Assembly: GCA_032622095.1 (NCBI GenBank)
Contig: CP136062.1
Span: forward strand, 4,092,001-4,156,000
Length of the DNA: 64,000 bases
Origin: Siphonodentalium dalli
Taxonomy: Eukaryota; Mollusca; Scaphopoda; Gadilida; Siphonodentaliidae
Reading direction: 5' to 3'
The position numbers and the translations under genes were made by a program. How positions within the stretch are numbered: the first letter of the stretch is position 1; each line of letters opens with the position of its first letter. Positions 12,137 through 22,138 of this stretch are shown one piece after another. The notes beneath the pieces were generated by a model, which saw nothing but the letters and a program-made list of their open reading frames with translations, was not told the origin of the DNA and did no database searches.

Positions 12137-13700
12137 GCACTATTTTGAAAACATGGGAATAGAAATAGTTGTATAAAAACCTAGTGAATAAAATACTTCT
12201 TTGATTCATAGAAATAAGGGGTAAAAGTGGCAATCTTAACAATAAAAGCCTATCCATCACCCCACCCCACCCCACACAATTTTGAACTCTCATTTATACA
12301 TCACTGCATCATATATTCCACATCACTGTCCATTTCCCACCCACCACCAAAATAAAATTAATTAAATTAAATAAATACAAAAATATTATTTCTATTTGGT
12401 ATTTAACTATTTAAAATAAAGAATACCTGTAGCTGTTGAATACATTGAAGAATTTAATGGATGCCCCCCCCCCCCCCACCAAAATAATAAAAAAAACAAT
12501 ATCCAAGCACTCAACAGAGCTCACTGTGTAAACAATCACACGTGTTTTTTTGTTTATTACCATGTTTACATCGACGTCGGTGGGGAGGAGTTTGGAACAG
12601 CCTGTTCAACAGCCAACACTATTAAATGCACTGCGTCACAACTAGGTCACATTATTGCATCAGATATAACTATTTATTTCAATTAAAAGAACTTGGTTGA
12701 CGCACGATATTATTTCGAATTGTATAGCAAAATCAACTTAAAATTTATTTGGAAGTTGTCAAAAGTTTGAGACCGCTACTTCGACCAGCTACCGAGTCAC
12801 TTGTTGAGTCGTTTCCGGCCGAAAGCCGGGCAGGATGGTCGGAACGCATTGTGCAATTCCCTTCACCCTTCCAAGTCACTGTCTGAACACTCCAGAGTAA
12901 TCGGCCAAAGGTCACCGATGTCATTTGCTTGCTTGAGTGACAAAACAAATATTTAAACCTCGGAATCTTTTTCTTTTCGTAATTTGAGATGACTAGTTAT
13001 GACTCGGGGAAACGCGTATGCATTGACACATTTATCACTCAAACTGACATTTAGTTTGACGTCGCATACTCAATGATCTATATAACGGCGTCGGGTAACA
13101 GGCATATTACTGGAACAGCGTAATTTTAAACAGCGAATGAGGGAGGCGCATTTTGATAGGTGTATTTGGGGTTGCTCCGACTGGCCGATGCCAATAACAG
13201 CCAATCAGATATAGTTTTACTCCAGTGATGGATACCCCCTCTTGTTATTGCTGAGTGAGAATCGTGGAAAATCCGAAAATGCTGTCAAAACGGCGACTTG
13301 GATGTATTTTAATTTTTTTTAAAGCTATTTATAGTAGACGGTTGCACGATTCTCACACAGTTTTAGAAAGGTCTGAATATGACCTTTCTAGTGCACCTAC
13401 CTGCATTTGATGGCATATAATATCCGCCAGTCGGAGGTCCTTCAAAAACACGTGTTAAAATGTCAAACATTTTTTACGTGCGAAACACATCGAAAATCGG
13501 AAACTTTGACGTCATAAATAAAATATTTATAAACGTAAGACCCAGATAATATTTATAACGTCGGCAGAGTAAGATTAAGTTCCATTAGTGTGCCGATTGC
13601 CATCTCGTTTGAGTGTTTTGTTAGGAAGATATGATTGATTAAAAACAGTTCACTTTTGTCTTTTTTTACCCAAATCTTAAAAATTACGTCGTGACGTTGA
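12137..13700. other. Non-coding stretch
   Basis: No gene is supported. It contains a C-run at 12464-12477, a near-perfect GAAAGGTC/GACCTTTC hairpin near 13366-13391, and CG-richer DNA at 12760-12860 and 13150-13260 that shows no convincing exon. Confidence 0.5.
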
Positions 13701-13711
13701 ACATCCCTAGT

Positions 13712-14650
13712 TAGTTGCGCTGTAACCTATCGAGTGCGCTGTGCTATTCTCTTTCAATTCGTCTACCGGCACAGTGACCCACACATTCCTTGGAACAAAC
13801 ATAGCAAATAGATAAAATGAATCCAACCGCCTCACATGGTCTGCGTGACGGCATATTATTGGAAAATAAAGCACACTTACTTGGATGCACAGTTGTTGGA
13901 AACTTGTCAAATAACCCGAAAAGAGATGTCACCACCACTACTTATTAATATAATTGACAAGTAGGGAAAGCTACTGAGCCCACCCATCTCCCATCAAACC
14001 ATGTCACCGCTCGTTTCGTGTTCAATTGCAACAATAAAAACATTAATTTCAGAAAAATACAACATCCTAGTAATAAAACATATATTTCTTTTCACGTTTA
14101 CTGTAAGTGCAGTAGAAAATTATCACTTTATAATTACTTTTATCGTATACAACATCCGAAAACAACTGTGCAACTGTGGGCAGCCGATTCCACGAGTCGC
14201 CATCCGAGAGTCAAGGGCAGATAATTTCAAATGCTATTAAAGTATTATCTGCGCTTGACTCTCGGATGGCGACTCGTGGAATCAGCGAGCCGCTGTTGTT
14301 TGGGAAGTTGTATACGATAAAAGTAATTATACAGTGATAATTTTCTACTGCACTTACGGTAAACATGAAAAGAAATATATGTTTTATTACTAGGAAAGTA
14401 GGATGTTGTACTTTTCTGAAATTAATGTTTTTATTGTTGCAATTGAACACGAAACGAGCGGTGACATGGTTTGATGGCTCAGTAGCTTTCCCTACTTGTC
14501 AATTATATTAATAAGTAGTGGTGGTGACATCTCTTTTCGGGTTTTTTGACAAGTTTCCAACAACTGTGCTTGGATGTTACCTCTCCGCCATTTTAGCATC
14601 GTGACAACCTCAGAAGCGGATTCGCGGGAAAGTTTGCACATGCGCATCAA
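13712..14650 (-). repeat. Copy of a promoter/first-exon segment, interrupted by a MITE
   Basis: Two blocks (about 13712-13887 and 14577-14650) align with 36400-36625. Read on the minus strand they carry a GCATGCGCA-like GC-rich stretch and then an ATG followed by GCGGAGAGG and an immediate TAA, so this copy encodes nothing. The fold-back MITE sits precisely between the blocks. The intact relative at 36.5 kb has an open first exon and a GTAAGT donor. Confidence 0.7.
13888..14568. mobile_element. Fold-back MITE with ~340-bp arms, 8-bp TSD
   Basis: The arms 13888-14230 and 14236-14568 are near-perfect inverse complements, so the element is almost wholly palindromic. It starts CACAGTTGTTGGAAACTTG and ends with the complement. 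CTTGGATG flanks both sides (13880-13887 and 14569-14576). The pair of similar overlapping frames on opposite strands at 14.0-14.45 kb is a by-product of the palindrome. The homologous locus at 36.53 kb lacks the element, which confirms it as an insertion. Confidence 0.93.
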
Positions 14651-15130
14651 TCGCTTCCTAAATAAGGATGGTCACTAAAAAGTGTACTCCGACCCCGGCA
14701 CCGACTCGGAGAAAATGTGTACTCGGAAGATATATGTTGCATATCTTTTCTACTTTATGGAAAAACTAATTTTCTTTTGCTAAATTATATGCTACTATGC
14801 CAATTTATTCAATATGTGATAAAAAATTTACCGAAAAAATTACTAACATACTTCTTAATAGCATTTTTACTTCGAAAACACACTAAAAAGTGTACTCCAA
14901 GAAATAGTGAACCCGAGCTAAATCTTGAATTTCACTATCCACTTCACAAACATTAAATGACGTACAATACTTTTAACAGGTTGTAGAAATATATTGGTGA
15001 TATGAATTAATTATTTTATGCAGTGAAACATATTCAATTCTCACATTTGTCGTGGTGTCAAAAAATGTCATACTCCGGCCCGACGCCGACTCGGGGGAAA
15101 TTGTGTACTCGGAAGATATATGATATAACT
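14651..15130. repeat. Direct repeat of a CGACTCGG/TCGGAAGATATATG block
   Basis: A block of about 75 bp, with TACTCCG, CCGACTCGG and TGTACTCGGAAGATATATG in order, occurs at 14679-14735 and again at 15064-15124. A third partial ACTAAAAAGTGTACTCC lies at 14882. It is probably the subterminal repeats of an unrecognised DNA transposon; no ends or target duplication could be set. Confidence 0.5.
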
Positions 15131-15477
15131 GTATCACTATTATACGAATAATTTATTATTTCAACGAACTATAAGTCAGCGAAGTCATAGTTATACCAAT
15201 GTTAACTTCATTCAAACATTACAAATTATTCTTCTATTATAATAAACTTATCTGGGGAGCAAAAGTTACAGAGTTGCACATACTTATGAGTATGGCTTGA
15301 TGTGGTATAGAAAACAACAGGTATTTATATGGCGGGTCCGCTTGGAAATTGTTCATTATAATGTTGTTATATTTATTTTTGAATTTATTATTGATTTTTC
15401 AAAAATAGGTCAAGTGATGCAATTCCAGAAAAAAATATATTTATAGCAAATTTTTATTATTTACCAAGCGTACCCGT

Positions 15478-16964
15478 CAGGGGGGGGGGGGGGTAGGAAA
15501 AAATTTCCAGGCACGTATGATGGGGTGGGTGTGTGTCTCTTGGGTCCAAAAAAAAGTTTTTTCCATATGCCAAATTTTTTTTCCATTCCTGCTATTGAGT
15601 CTTATTTTGATGTGTTTTGAACAGAAACAGGTCATATATAGTTGATACTAATGCTATACTACATATAGAGGTTATCAGAAGTTGGATCAGTTGCACAATG
15701 GCCAACAATAACCCAAATTCAACTTATAGAATTACACTGCGCTATTGGAAAAATAAAATTTAATCAGGATTCCATCTACTGATACAGCAAAATAAGAATA
15801 ACTATGCAGAACTCAGCTGAAAATAAGCAATAAAATGAAAGCACACTTGACCATATGTGACTTGGAAATAAAGATATAATAAATAATGGAATAAAATAGA
15901 CTTTTGACAATGTAAAACAAAATCTTAACAAATAAATTGAAGGCCAGCCGGGCCAGCTTGAACAATTTCACATTGTTTTCCATGTTAATGTGGATCAGCT
16001 TGTAATGTTAATCACAGTAACGAAGATTTTATCGTCACTGATATCGTGAGCAAAAAAGAAGTGAAATTGGGCTATCCATCCATATTATTCCCAATTATTA
16101 CGAAGCCTATTACTTCAGGCAGTGGCTACCAGCCTGCCATTACACGCTATAACATGTTTCCTCAGTTCTGGTTTCTGAGATGCCCCAAGAAGAGTCACGC
16201 ATGTATATCATGGTTATGTTTGGTATTAGCATTATTCTTCAAACTGGGATGAACTGGGATGAACAGTTGTATTTCCACATGTTTTGATAAACAATTTGAT
16301 TCCAGCAATACAGTAATGCCCTAATTAAACGACTCCATAACCACAGCAGAATAATGGGTAATTTTTCGGATTTAGTCGGAAATTAAAATTAAATTACCCA
16401 TTATTCTGCTGTGGTTATGGAGTCGATTAATTAGGGCATTACTGTATATCACATAGCAAATATCAAAATATCAAATAATCTGAAATTTGTTGTACCGGTA
16501 CCATGTATTCTGTAGAATAATCAAATGTGATTATGTGACTAGATCATGTGACTATATATTATGAAAATGAATGTTAATAAAAACCTTGGCACTCTGCCTA
16601 TATATCCCTAGAAATGTGATTATGTTGACACATTTCTTGATTAATGACACTTATATGATAAATTCAAATAGTATAGTTATCTCATTATGCACTGTTCTAT
16701 TCAAATATAGCGCAATAAATTATGATAATGCAGGATAATCAGCTATTTGGTTGCTCAATTGATAATTTTTCTCAAATTTAAGGGGGGTGGGTGTCCAAAA
16801 CTGACCGGAAAAAAACTTCCTGAAACAGAAAAAAAAGGGTGGGTGTCCAAAATTGCCTGGAAAAAAGGCCAGAAACGGAAGAAATTGGGTGGGTGGGTAC
16901 CCTGTGGCCGGAAAAAAATAAAATGATCATACGTGCCTGGAAATTTTTTCCGACCCCCCCCCTG
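15478..16964. mobile_element. Poly-G-terminated element, 7-bp TSD
   Basis: The left end is CAG followed by G14 in total (15480-15493), then TAGGAAAAAATTTCCAGGCA. The right end is the inverted copy: TGCCTGGAAATTTTTTCCGA, then C9 and TG. TACCCGT flanks both sides (15471-15477 and 16965-16971); the direct repeat can be read as 11 bp if the element is taken to start at the G-run. The inside carries more GGGTGGGTGTCCAAAA phrases near the right end and a mariner-type MITE. No transposase frame is seen, so it is non-autonomous. The same end pattern bounds the 13.7-kb block at 46604-60324. Confidence 0.75.
16311..16444. mobile_element. Tc1/mariner-type MITE flanked by TA
   Basis: This 134-bp hairpin has about 55-bp arms starting CAGTAATGCCCTAATTAA and ending with the complement, around a short AT-rich loop. 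It is flanked by TA (16309-16310 and 16445-16446). Terminal repeats beginning CAG with a TA target fit non-autonomous members of the Tc1/mariner/pogo superfamily. It is nested in the poly-G-ended element. Confidence 0.9.
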
Positions 16965-17184
16965 TACCCGTCAGATAAATACCCGTTGTTTCCAATACCA
17001 TATCAAGTCACACTCATAAATATATGCAACTCTGTAACTTTTGCTCCGCAGAGTTGCATGGAAATCCCAATTCAAATTTTTTCACTTGACCTCCCCCTTA
17101 ATATAGGCGTGACATAATTTGCAAATAAGCTTAAGCTCAAATAAAAATTAATATGCATTGATTCCCCCTGAATTAATAAATGAA

Positions 17185-17775
17185 AGTGTCAATGACACTG
17201 TAGCTCAACTTATGTAATCATATGAAATTTGGATGAAAAATACAGGCTGTGGAGTACGTGTGCCAAAGGATCTTGTGATGGAAAAAACGGAATCAAAGAT
17301 GACTGCCAACGACCATGTTTTTCATCCAAAAATGTTAAAATTTGATAGCTCCCATCTAGAGGTGATCCCAATCGTGCCTGCAAAATTTCATAATGATCCG
17401 GCCATAAATACAGGCTGTAGGGTATGGCGATGGATTCAAATTCAAATTTCATACCTCCCATCGAGAGGTCATGCTGATTGTGCATATGAAATTTGGTGTT
17501 AATCGGACAAAATATGCATGATAAGGAGTGTCAGAGCCAAAGGATTTAGTGATGGCAAGAACAGAATCAAAGATGGTTGCCATGTTTTTTATAGAAAAAA
17601 AGTTCAAATTTGATAGCTACCATTTAGATGTGATCCCAATTGTGCCTGCAAAATTTCAAAATGATCGGGCCATAAATATGGGCTGTAGGGTGTGCCAATG
17701 GAATCAAAACCAAGCCCTTACCGAGCATGAAGGCTTAATAAGCCTTCAACAGGCTTAATAAGCCTTCAACAAGGA
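17185..17775. mobile_element. HINE/pearl-like fragment (left end and two units)
   Basis: It begins with the palindrome AGTGTCAATGACACT (17185-17199) immediately followed by TAGCTCAACTTA (17201-17212), exactly as in the complete element at 22139. It then has two or three diverged core units of about 160 bp, recognisable by AAAGGATYTWGTGATGG, CAAAGATG and GCAAAATTTCA. The right terminus is absent; instead there are two tandem AGGCTTAATAAGCCTTCAAC palindromic units (about 17731-17771). It is an old, truncated relative. Confidence 0.7.
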
Positions 17776-17789
17776 TTTGACAAGGATTG

Positions 17790-18000
17790 GAGTGCTTATG
17801 TCAATCTCAGAAAGCACTCGCTTAGGACTTAAGTGCTTATATCGTCACAGTAAGCACTCGCTTAGGACTCAAGTGCTTATATCGATCACAGTAAGCACTC
17901 GCTTAAGACTGGAGTGCTGCTATAAGATGCAGTCAGGTACATGTATGCACTCGATAAGGAGTCGAGTCCTATAGGTCTCCCAAAATAAGCACTCTGGAAA
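17790..18000. repeat. ~48-bp minisatellite with AAGTGCTTA/TAAGCACT hairpins
   Basis: Four to five units are visible. Each contains AGTGCTTAT, a short variable middle, then TAAGCACTCGCTTARGACT. Each unit can therefore fold on itself. The last units are diverged. No coding content. Confidence 0.75.
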
Positions 18001-18486
18001 ATGAGGGCTTGTGCATGGCGAAGGCTAACTGTTCTGTTAACTATTAAAATTAAGACTTCTGCCAGATCTTTCATACTAAAATAAGGATTCAAATTAAGGC
18101 TTCAATAGATTGTTGGCCTCTTAGCCCTCGAAGCTCGACTTAGAATATTTCATTACAAAACTGAAACTACAAATTAACAAAGTCCAAAATGGAGAAATTG
18201 ATGGTAAAATGAATAATTATTTGGCAAATTTGTAGTTTTAACAATTTTTGTGGCAATAGAAATTTCAAAATATTCAGAATTTATCAAGCTTTCACATGGT
18301 GAAAATATTGTGATTTAAATCAAATTTTAATAAATTAAAATTAATTAAATAATGAATACTTAATAATTTTTCAAGTTGAAAGACGATACACTATTTAAAT
18401 AACTGGGTCAATAATTTGATATAATGATCATAAAAATAGTTTAATTAGTATATGTATAGTTATTGTGATGCATTGTAACCCCTTCA
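18001..18486. other. AT-rich spacer
   Basis: No frame, inverted repeat or known element is recognised; low-complexity AAATTTTAATAAATTAAAATT stretches dominate the middle. Confidence 0.5.
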
Positions 18487-19130
18487 TATATCTCCTATAT
18501 ATTTTGAGACTTCCGTACATGTATGTGTGTATATATATATGTGTGTATGTGGGTACTTCATAGAATCGAAAACGGCTGCGCGGATCAAGCTCAAATTTCG
18601 TATATAAGTGTAAAATCCCACGGGGATCGCCCATGTCGCATTTTGGACAAGCTCAGAGCACCGCTTCTCCCTTCCCAGTCACAAAAAATGGTACCATGGG
18701 GGTTAACACACCAACGCTCCTTATATCTTCCATATTGGGAGATGTAACCGGTTAACACTCTTTATAGTCATCGACGTATTGATCTAAGAGGCGTAACTCT
18801 ACATTTTTTATTAGTTTTCGCAATGTGATTCTTACGTCTGGGTCTCGGCGAGTGCATCATTATACAGACATGAGCGTGTTGTGTGATTCTTACGTACTCA
18901 GGGCTTCCTAGGAACGCGGATCGGGTCAGTTTTTCCGCCCTAGGTGATTTTCACCTTGAAACGGGTACCCACAAATTATATATATGCGTGTTGTGTGATT
19001 CTTACGTACTTAGGGCTTCCTAGGAACGCGGATCGGGTCAGTTTTTCCGCCCTAGCGCCCCTAGGTGATTTTCACCTCGAAACGGGTACCCACAAATTAT
19101 ATATATGTGTGCATGTGTCCTTTATAGACT
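18487..19130. repeat. Repeat remnant with a ~118-bp tandem duplication
   Basis: A TATATATTTTGAGACTTCCG phrase followed by TATGTGTGTATA simple repeat and GAATCGAAAACGG resembles the inverted tail of the hairpin-headed repeat family. Further right, two direct copies (about 18870-18988 and 18989-19110) share GTGTGATTCTTACGTACT, CCTAGGAACGCGGATCGG and TTTTCACCT. The second has a short CCCTAGCGC insertion. The frame at 18944-19183 is a by-product of this duplication. Confidence 0.65.
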
Positions 19131-20200
19131 CGACCGATTGCGCTCACACTTGCTACCTACGGGAAGTGTCATGGACGGGTTAAATTGTGACCCCGACCTG
19201 ACCTTGACCTTGAAAATGATCAATTCAAGGTCAAATCTGGTAAAATATTGAAAAACAAAAAATTAATTCAAAAATATAAAAAAAAAATTAAATTCAAAAA
19301 TTAAATTAATTACAAAAAATAAAAATTGTCATTTTTCTGACGAACGCCGCCAGTGGTGGGCTAACCTGCCAGTCCTATATAAAGTAAACGGGAGCATTTA
19401 TTCAACATATGAGGGGTCCTCCTAAAATATTAAATTTAAATTGTTAAATGTTTTTTAGATTTGAACTTGTTAAATGTTTTAAGATTTGAACTCCTTTCTT
19501 AATTTATCAGCACATTGTTTACATTACATTTTTCTGTTTTGTTTTTAAATCAAAATTTTGAAAAACTATTGCTGTTATAATATCCGCATGGTTACCCTGA
19601 GTCATGTACCGCACCAAATTTGGAAAAAAAAGTTGCGAGCAGATCAAAATACAGCTAGATTTAATTTAATTTAGTTACGGTATTTTTAGATTGAACTGCT
19701 GACTCAATTTAACATTTAAAAAAAAATTAATAAAATTTAATTTAAAAAAAAATTTAAATACAAAAAAAACAAATGCCACTTTAACATCCAAGTCACCACA
19801 CCAAGTTTGGTTGAAATCGGTCCAGGGGTCTTGGAGAAAAATCGCGAACAAACAGATCCTATGCTTTTATATACACAGCTACACCGGAGAACATACATTC
19901 TTTTCGCCTTTAATTGTGAAAATTGTGATAAGTGTCATGCAAAATGAAAATATGTGTTTTTACCATGGATAAATTTCCATCAAGGTGCAAATAGAAATTT
20001 CAGCACATTATGATTTGATAACAAAAAGGTTGTTTGAATATAGCCAATTTGACACTGAATGTATGCAAGGATATCAAAATTAGGGTGAAGAAAGATGGCA
20101 GCAGAATTTTAATGCAGCCATTGGCCGGCTCAGTCTGACATTGATTGGTCGAAAATATCTGCTAATAATTATTTGATTGACAGCTGTGGAAAGGTCCATT
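19131..20200. other. AT-rich non-coding stretch
   Basis: Contains a GACCTTGACCTTGAAAATG phrase at about 19197 and long A/T-rich runs (19230-19330 and 19700-19780). It also has GAAATCGGTCCAGGGGTCTT, which looks like repeat-family body sequence. No gene is supported. Confidence 0.5.
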
Positions 20201-20738
20201 ATGGGGCCGTGCTCATTTTCACACTCAAGTAACCTATCAACAAGAAATTAGAACTATATACAGGACAAATTTGGAGTTGATATCCCAAGGCATTCAAGTG
20301 TTAGAGTGAAATGAAACTCGAAATGCACATTTATAATAAAATTATATCGTCCCACACCCTCCCCTTATTTGTGGTACCAGACTCAAGTGATCCATTGACA
20401 AGAACTATAATTATACAGGACAAATTTATAGTTGATATCTCAAAGCATAAAGAGTTATATTGAAACAAATCTTGAAATGCACATTTATACTAAAAGTGAC
20501 CACCAGCCTCCCCACTGGCCCCTGATTATGGGACCATGCTCATGTTCACACTCAAGTAACCTATCAGTGGTCGAGATGCTGACGTCATAATTGGTCTGTC
20601 AATTTGAAACAATTTTCGGAAATGCTTTGTTCATGTGCACATTTATTGGGGATTTTTTGGAAAATATATGCCTGGAAAGTGGTCTCGTCATGACAAAATT
20701 ATAGAATTACTTGATTATGAATGAAATTATAAAAAATA

Positions 20739-20847
20739 AGTTTTAGTTTGACCGTATATCAAGAAATAATGATAATTTTTATAATTCACGTCAATTATGA
20801 GGCTTGTCTTTTACCGTTATTTCTCAATGTATGGTCAAACTAAAACT
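20739..20847. repeat. Hairpin with ~33-bp imperfect arms
   Basis: AGTTTTAGTTTGACC (20739-20753) and GGTCAAACTAAAACT (20833-20847) are exact inverse complements. Pairing continues inward through RAGAAATAA with mismatches. It is probably a short MITE; no target duplication was found. Confidence 0.6.
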
Positions 20848-21555
20848 GTTAGCCTTAAATACAGACTACCTACACTGTCAGAGTCTAAGATTATTATATG
20901 GGGCTGGGAACCCCAATGAAATTGGGGACAATTTTCTTTCCTTCAAACAAGGGGGTGGTGGGTACCTAATGCCAGGAAAAACTTTATTAAGCTCTGTGCA
21001 TGCAAACTCCCCCCCCCCCCCATCTTAAAATAAATGAACAAATAATGAACTCTACTAACTTTAAATTTAGTCTTAAAATGTACAGATAATGAACTCAACT
21101 ACATGTAACTCACCTACAGGATCCGAATAACACACTGAAGCCCGAATCGCTGGCAGTAATTGAAAAATAAACTCAACTCATAACAGTAACTAAAATAGAT
21201 AACTGATTGAAATTCATGGTAGTCAAAGAACTCAAAGTCATGGCAATGACTGAGGAGCCCTATTGCAATAGTTTTGTCAATTAACGAATGGAAACGAATA
21301 AATCCAGCAAAATGGGCAGTGTCAGTCATTTTTGTACCATCAATCATCTGCAAAATAAATATTCAGCATAAAATATAGTCCATATTTTATTTATGAGGCT
21401 TGTGTCATCCATACCATAGGCGACTACAAAGTGCCTTTGCAGTTGTGGTCTGAAAACGAAGATTTTAAAATGTGTCCAAACACGTATTTTATTTATGAGA
21501 CTTGTGTCAAGTATTATTGGAGAAGACGTCCATACCATATGTGACCACAAATGAT

Positions 21556-21893
21556 AGTGTCAATGACACTCAATGACACTGTAGCTTAACTTGATATACG
21601 GTAATCACAATTAATTAAGAATACTGAAAAACAAGACGGCTAACAGCAGCTATGTTTTTTAAGCAATTCATCCCGTATCTTGTTCTGATATACATAACAA
21701 ATTTCATGATTACTGGACAAAAGATATGGTCTATGGCCCATGCTAATAGATTTACATAGTGTAATACTGAAAAACAAAATGGCCGAGTGTGGCCACGTTT
21801 TTTGGCCGATTGACACAAAAACATTTTGTTCTCATCTACATGTCTGTCAACTTCCATGACAATAGCTTTTCTGGACTACGTCAAGTTAAGTTA
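21556..21893. mobile_element. Short HINE-like element without array expansion
   Basis: The left end has AGTGTCAATGACACT (21556-21570), a repeated CAATGACACT, and then TAGCTTAACTTGA (21582). The right end is TCAAGTTAAGTTA (21881-21893). The interior carries two diverged core units with AACAAGAYGGC or AACAAAATGGC. Same end structure as the large element at 22139-25080, but only 338 bp, so it approximates an unamplified form. Confidence 0.65.
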
Positions 21894-22138
21894 ATAACAA
21901 TATACAGGACAAATTTGGAGTTGGTATCTCAAAACATTCAAGTGTTAGACTGAAATGAAGCTCGAAATGCAGATTAATAATAAAATTATGTCATAATAAT
22001 TATGGGACCGGAGAGAAGGATGGTCCTACGGATGGAATGACGGAATGGATGCCGGGAGACGAAGAGACTCATCAACCCAGATGCCGACATGTGTACACAT
22101 GTTGGGACACATAAAAACAGGTCTGATGAGACAATGAA

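Larger units (their letters stand above)
15256..17047. mobile_element. Hairpin element split by a poly-G-ended insertion
   Basis: The left arm starts GGAGCAAAAGTTACAGAGTT (15256) and the right arm ends with the complement at 17047. The arms continue inward with AACAACRGGTATTTAT on the left and its complement on the right, reaching a smaller hairpin (CCGCTTGG near 15345 against CCAAGCG near 15465). The right arm is broken by the element at 15478-16964. With that insertion removed, this is a MITE of about 300 bp. I could not identify its target duplication. Confidence 0.65.
20205..22000. repeat. Pearl-like tandem units interrupted by other elements
   Basis: Units of about 165-170 bp containing CACACTCAAGTAACCTATCA, ATACAGGACAAATTTGGAGT and TGAAATGCACATTTATA-like phrases run from 20205 to about 20566. 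They resume at 21894 with ACAATATACAGGACAAATTT. The block between (20567-21893) is therefore inserted sequence, and contains the hairpin at 20739-20847, two direct copies of ATTTTATTTATGAGRCTTGT (about 21385 and 21488) and the mini-HINE at 21556-21893. Confidence 0.55.

Noticed and set aside
14001..14450. Two similar 79-codon frames on opposite strands
   Set aside because: They are the two arms of the fold-back MITE read in opposite directions.
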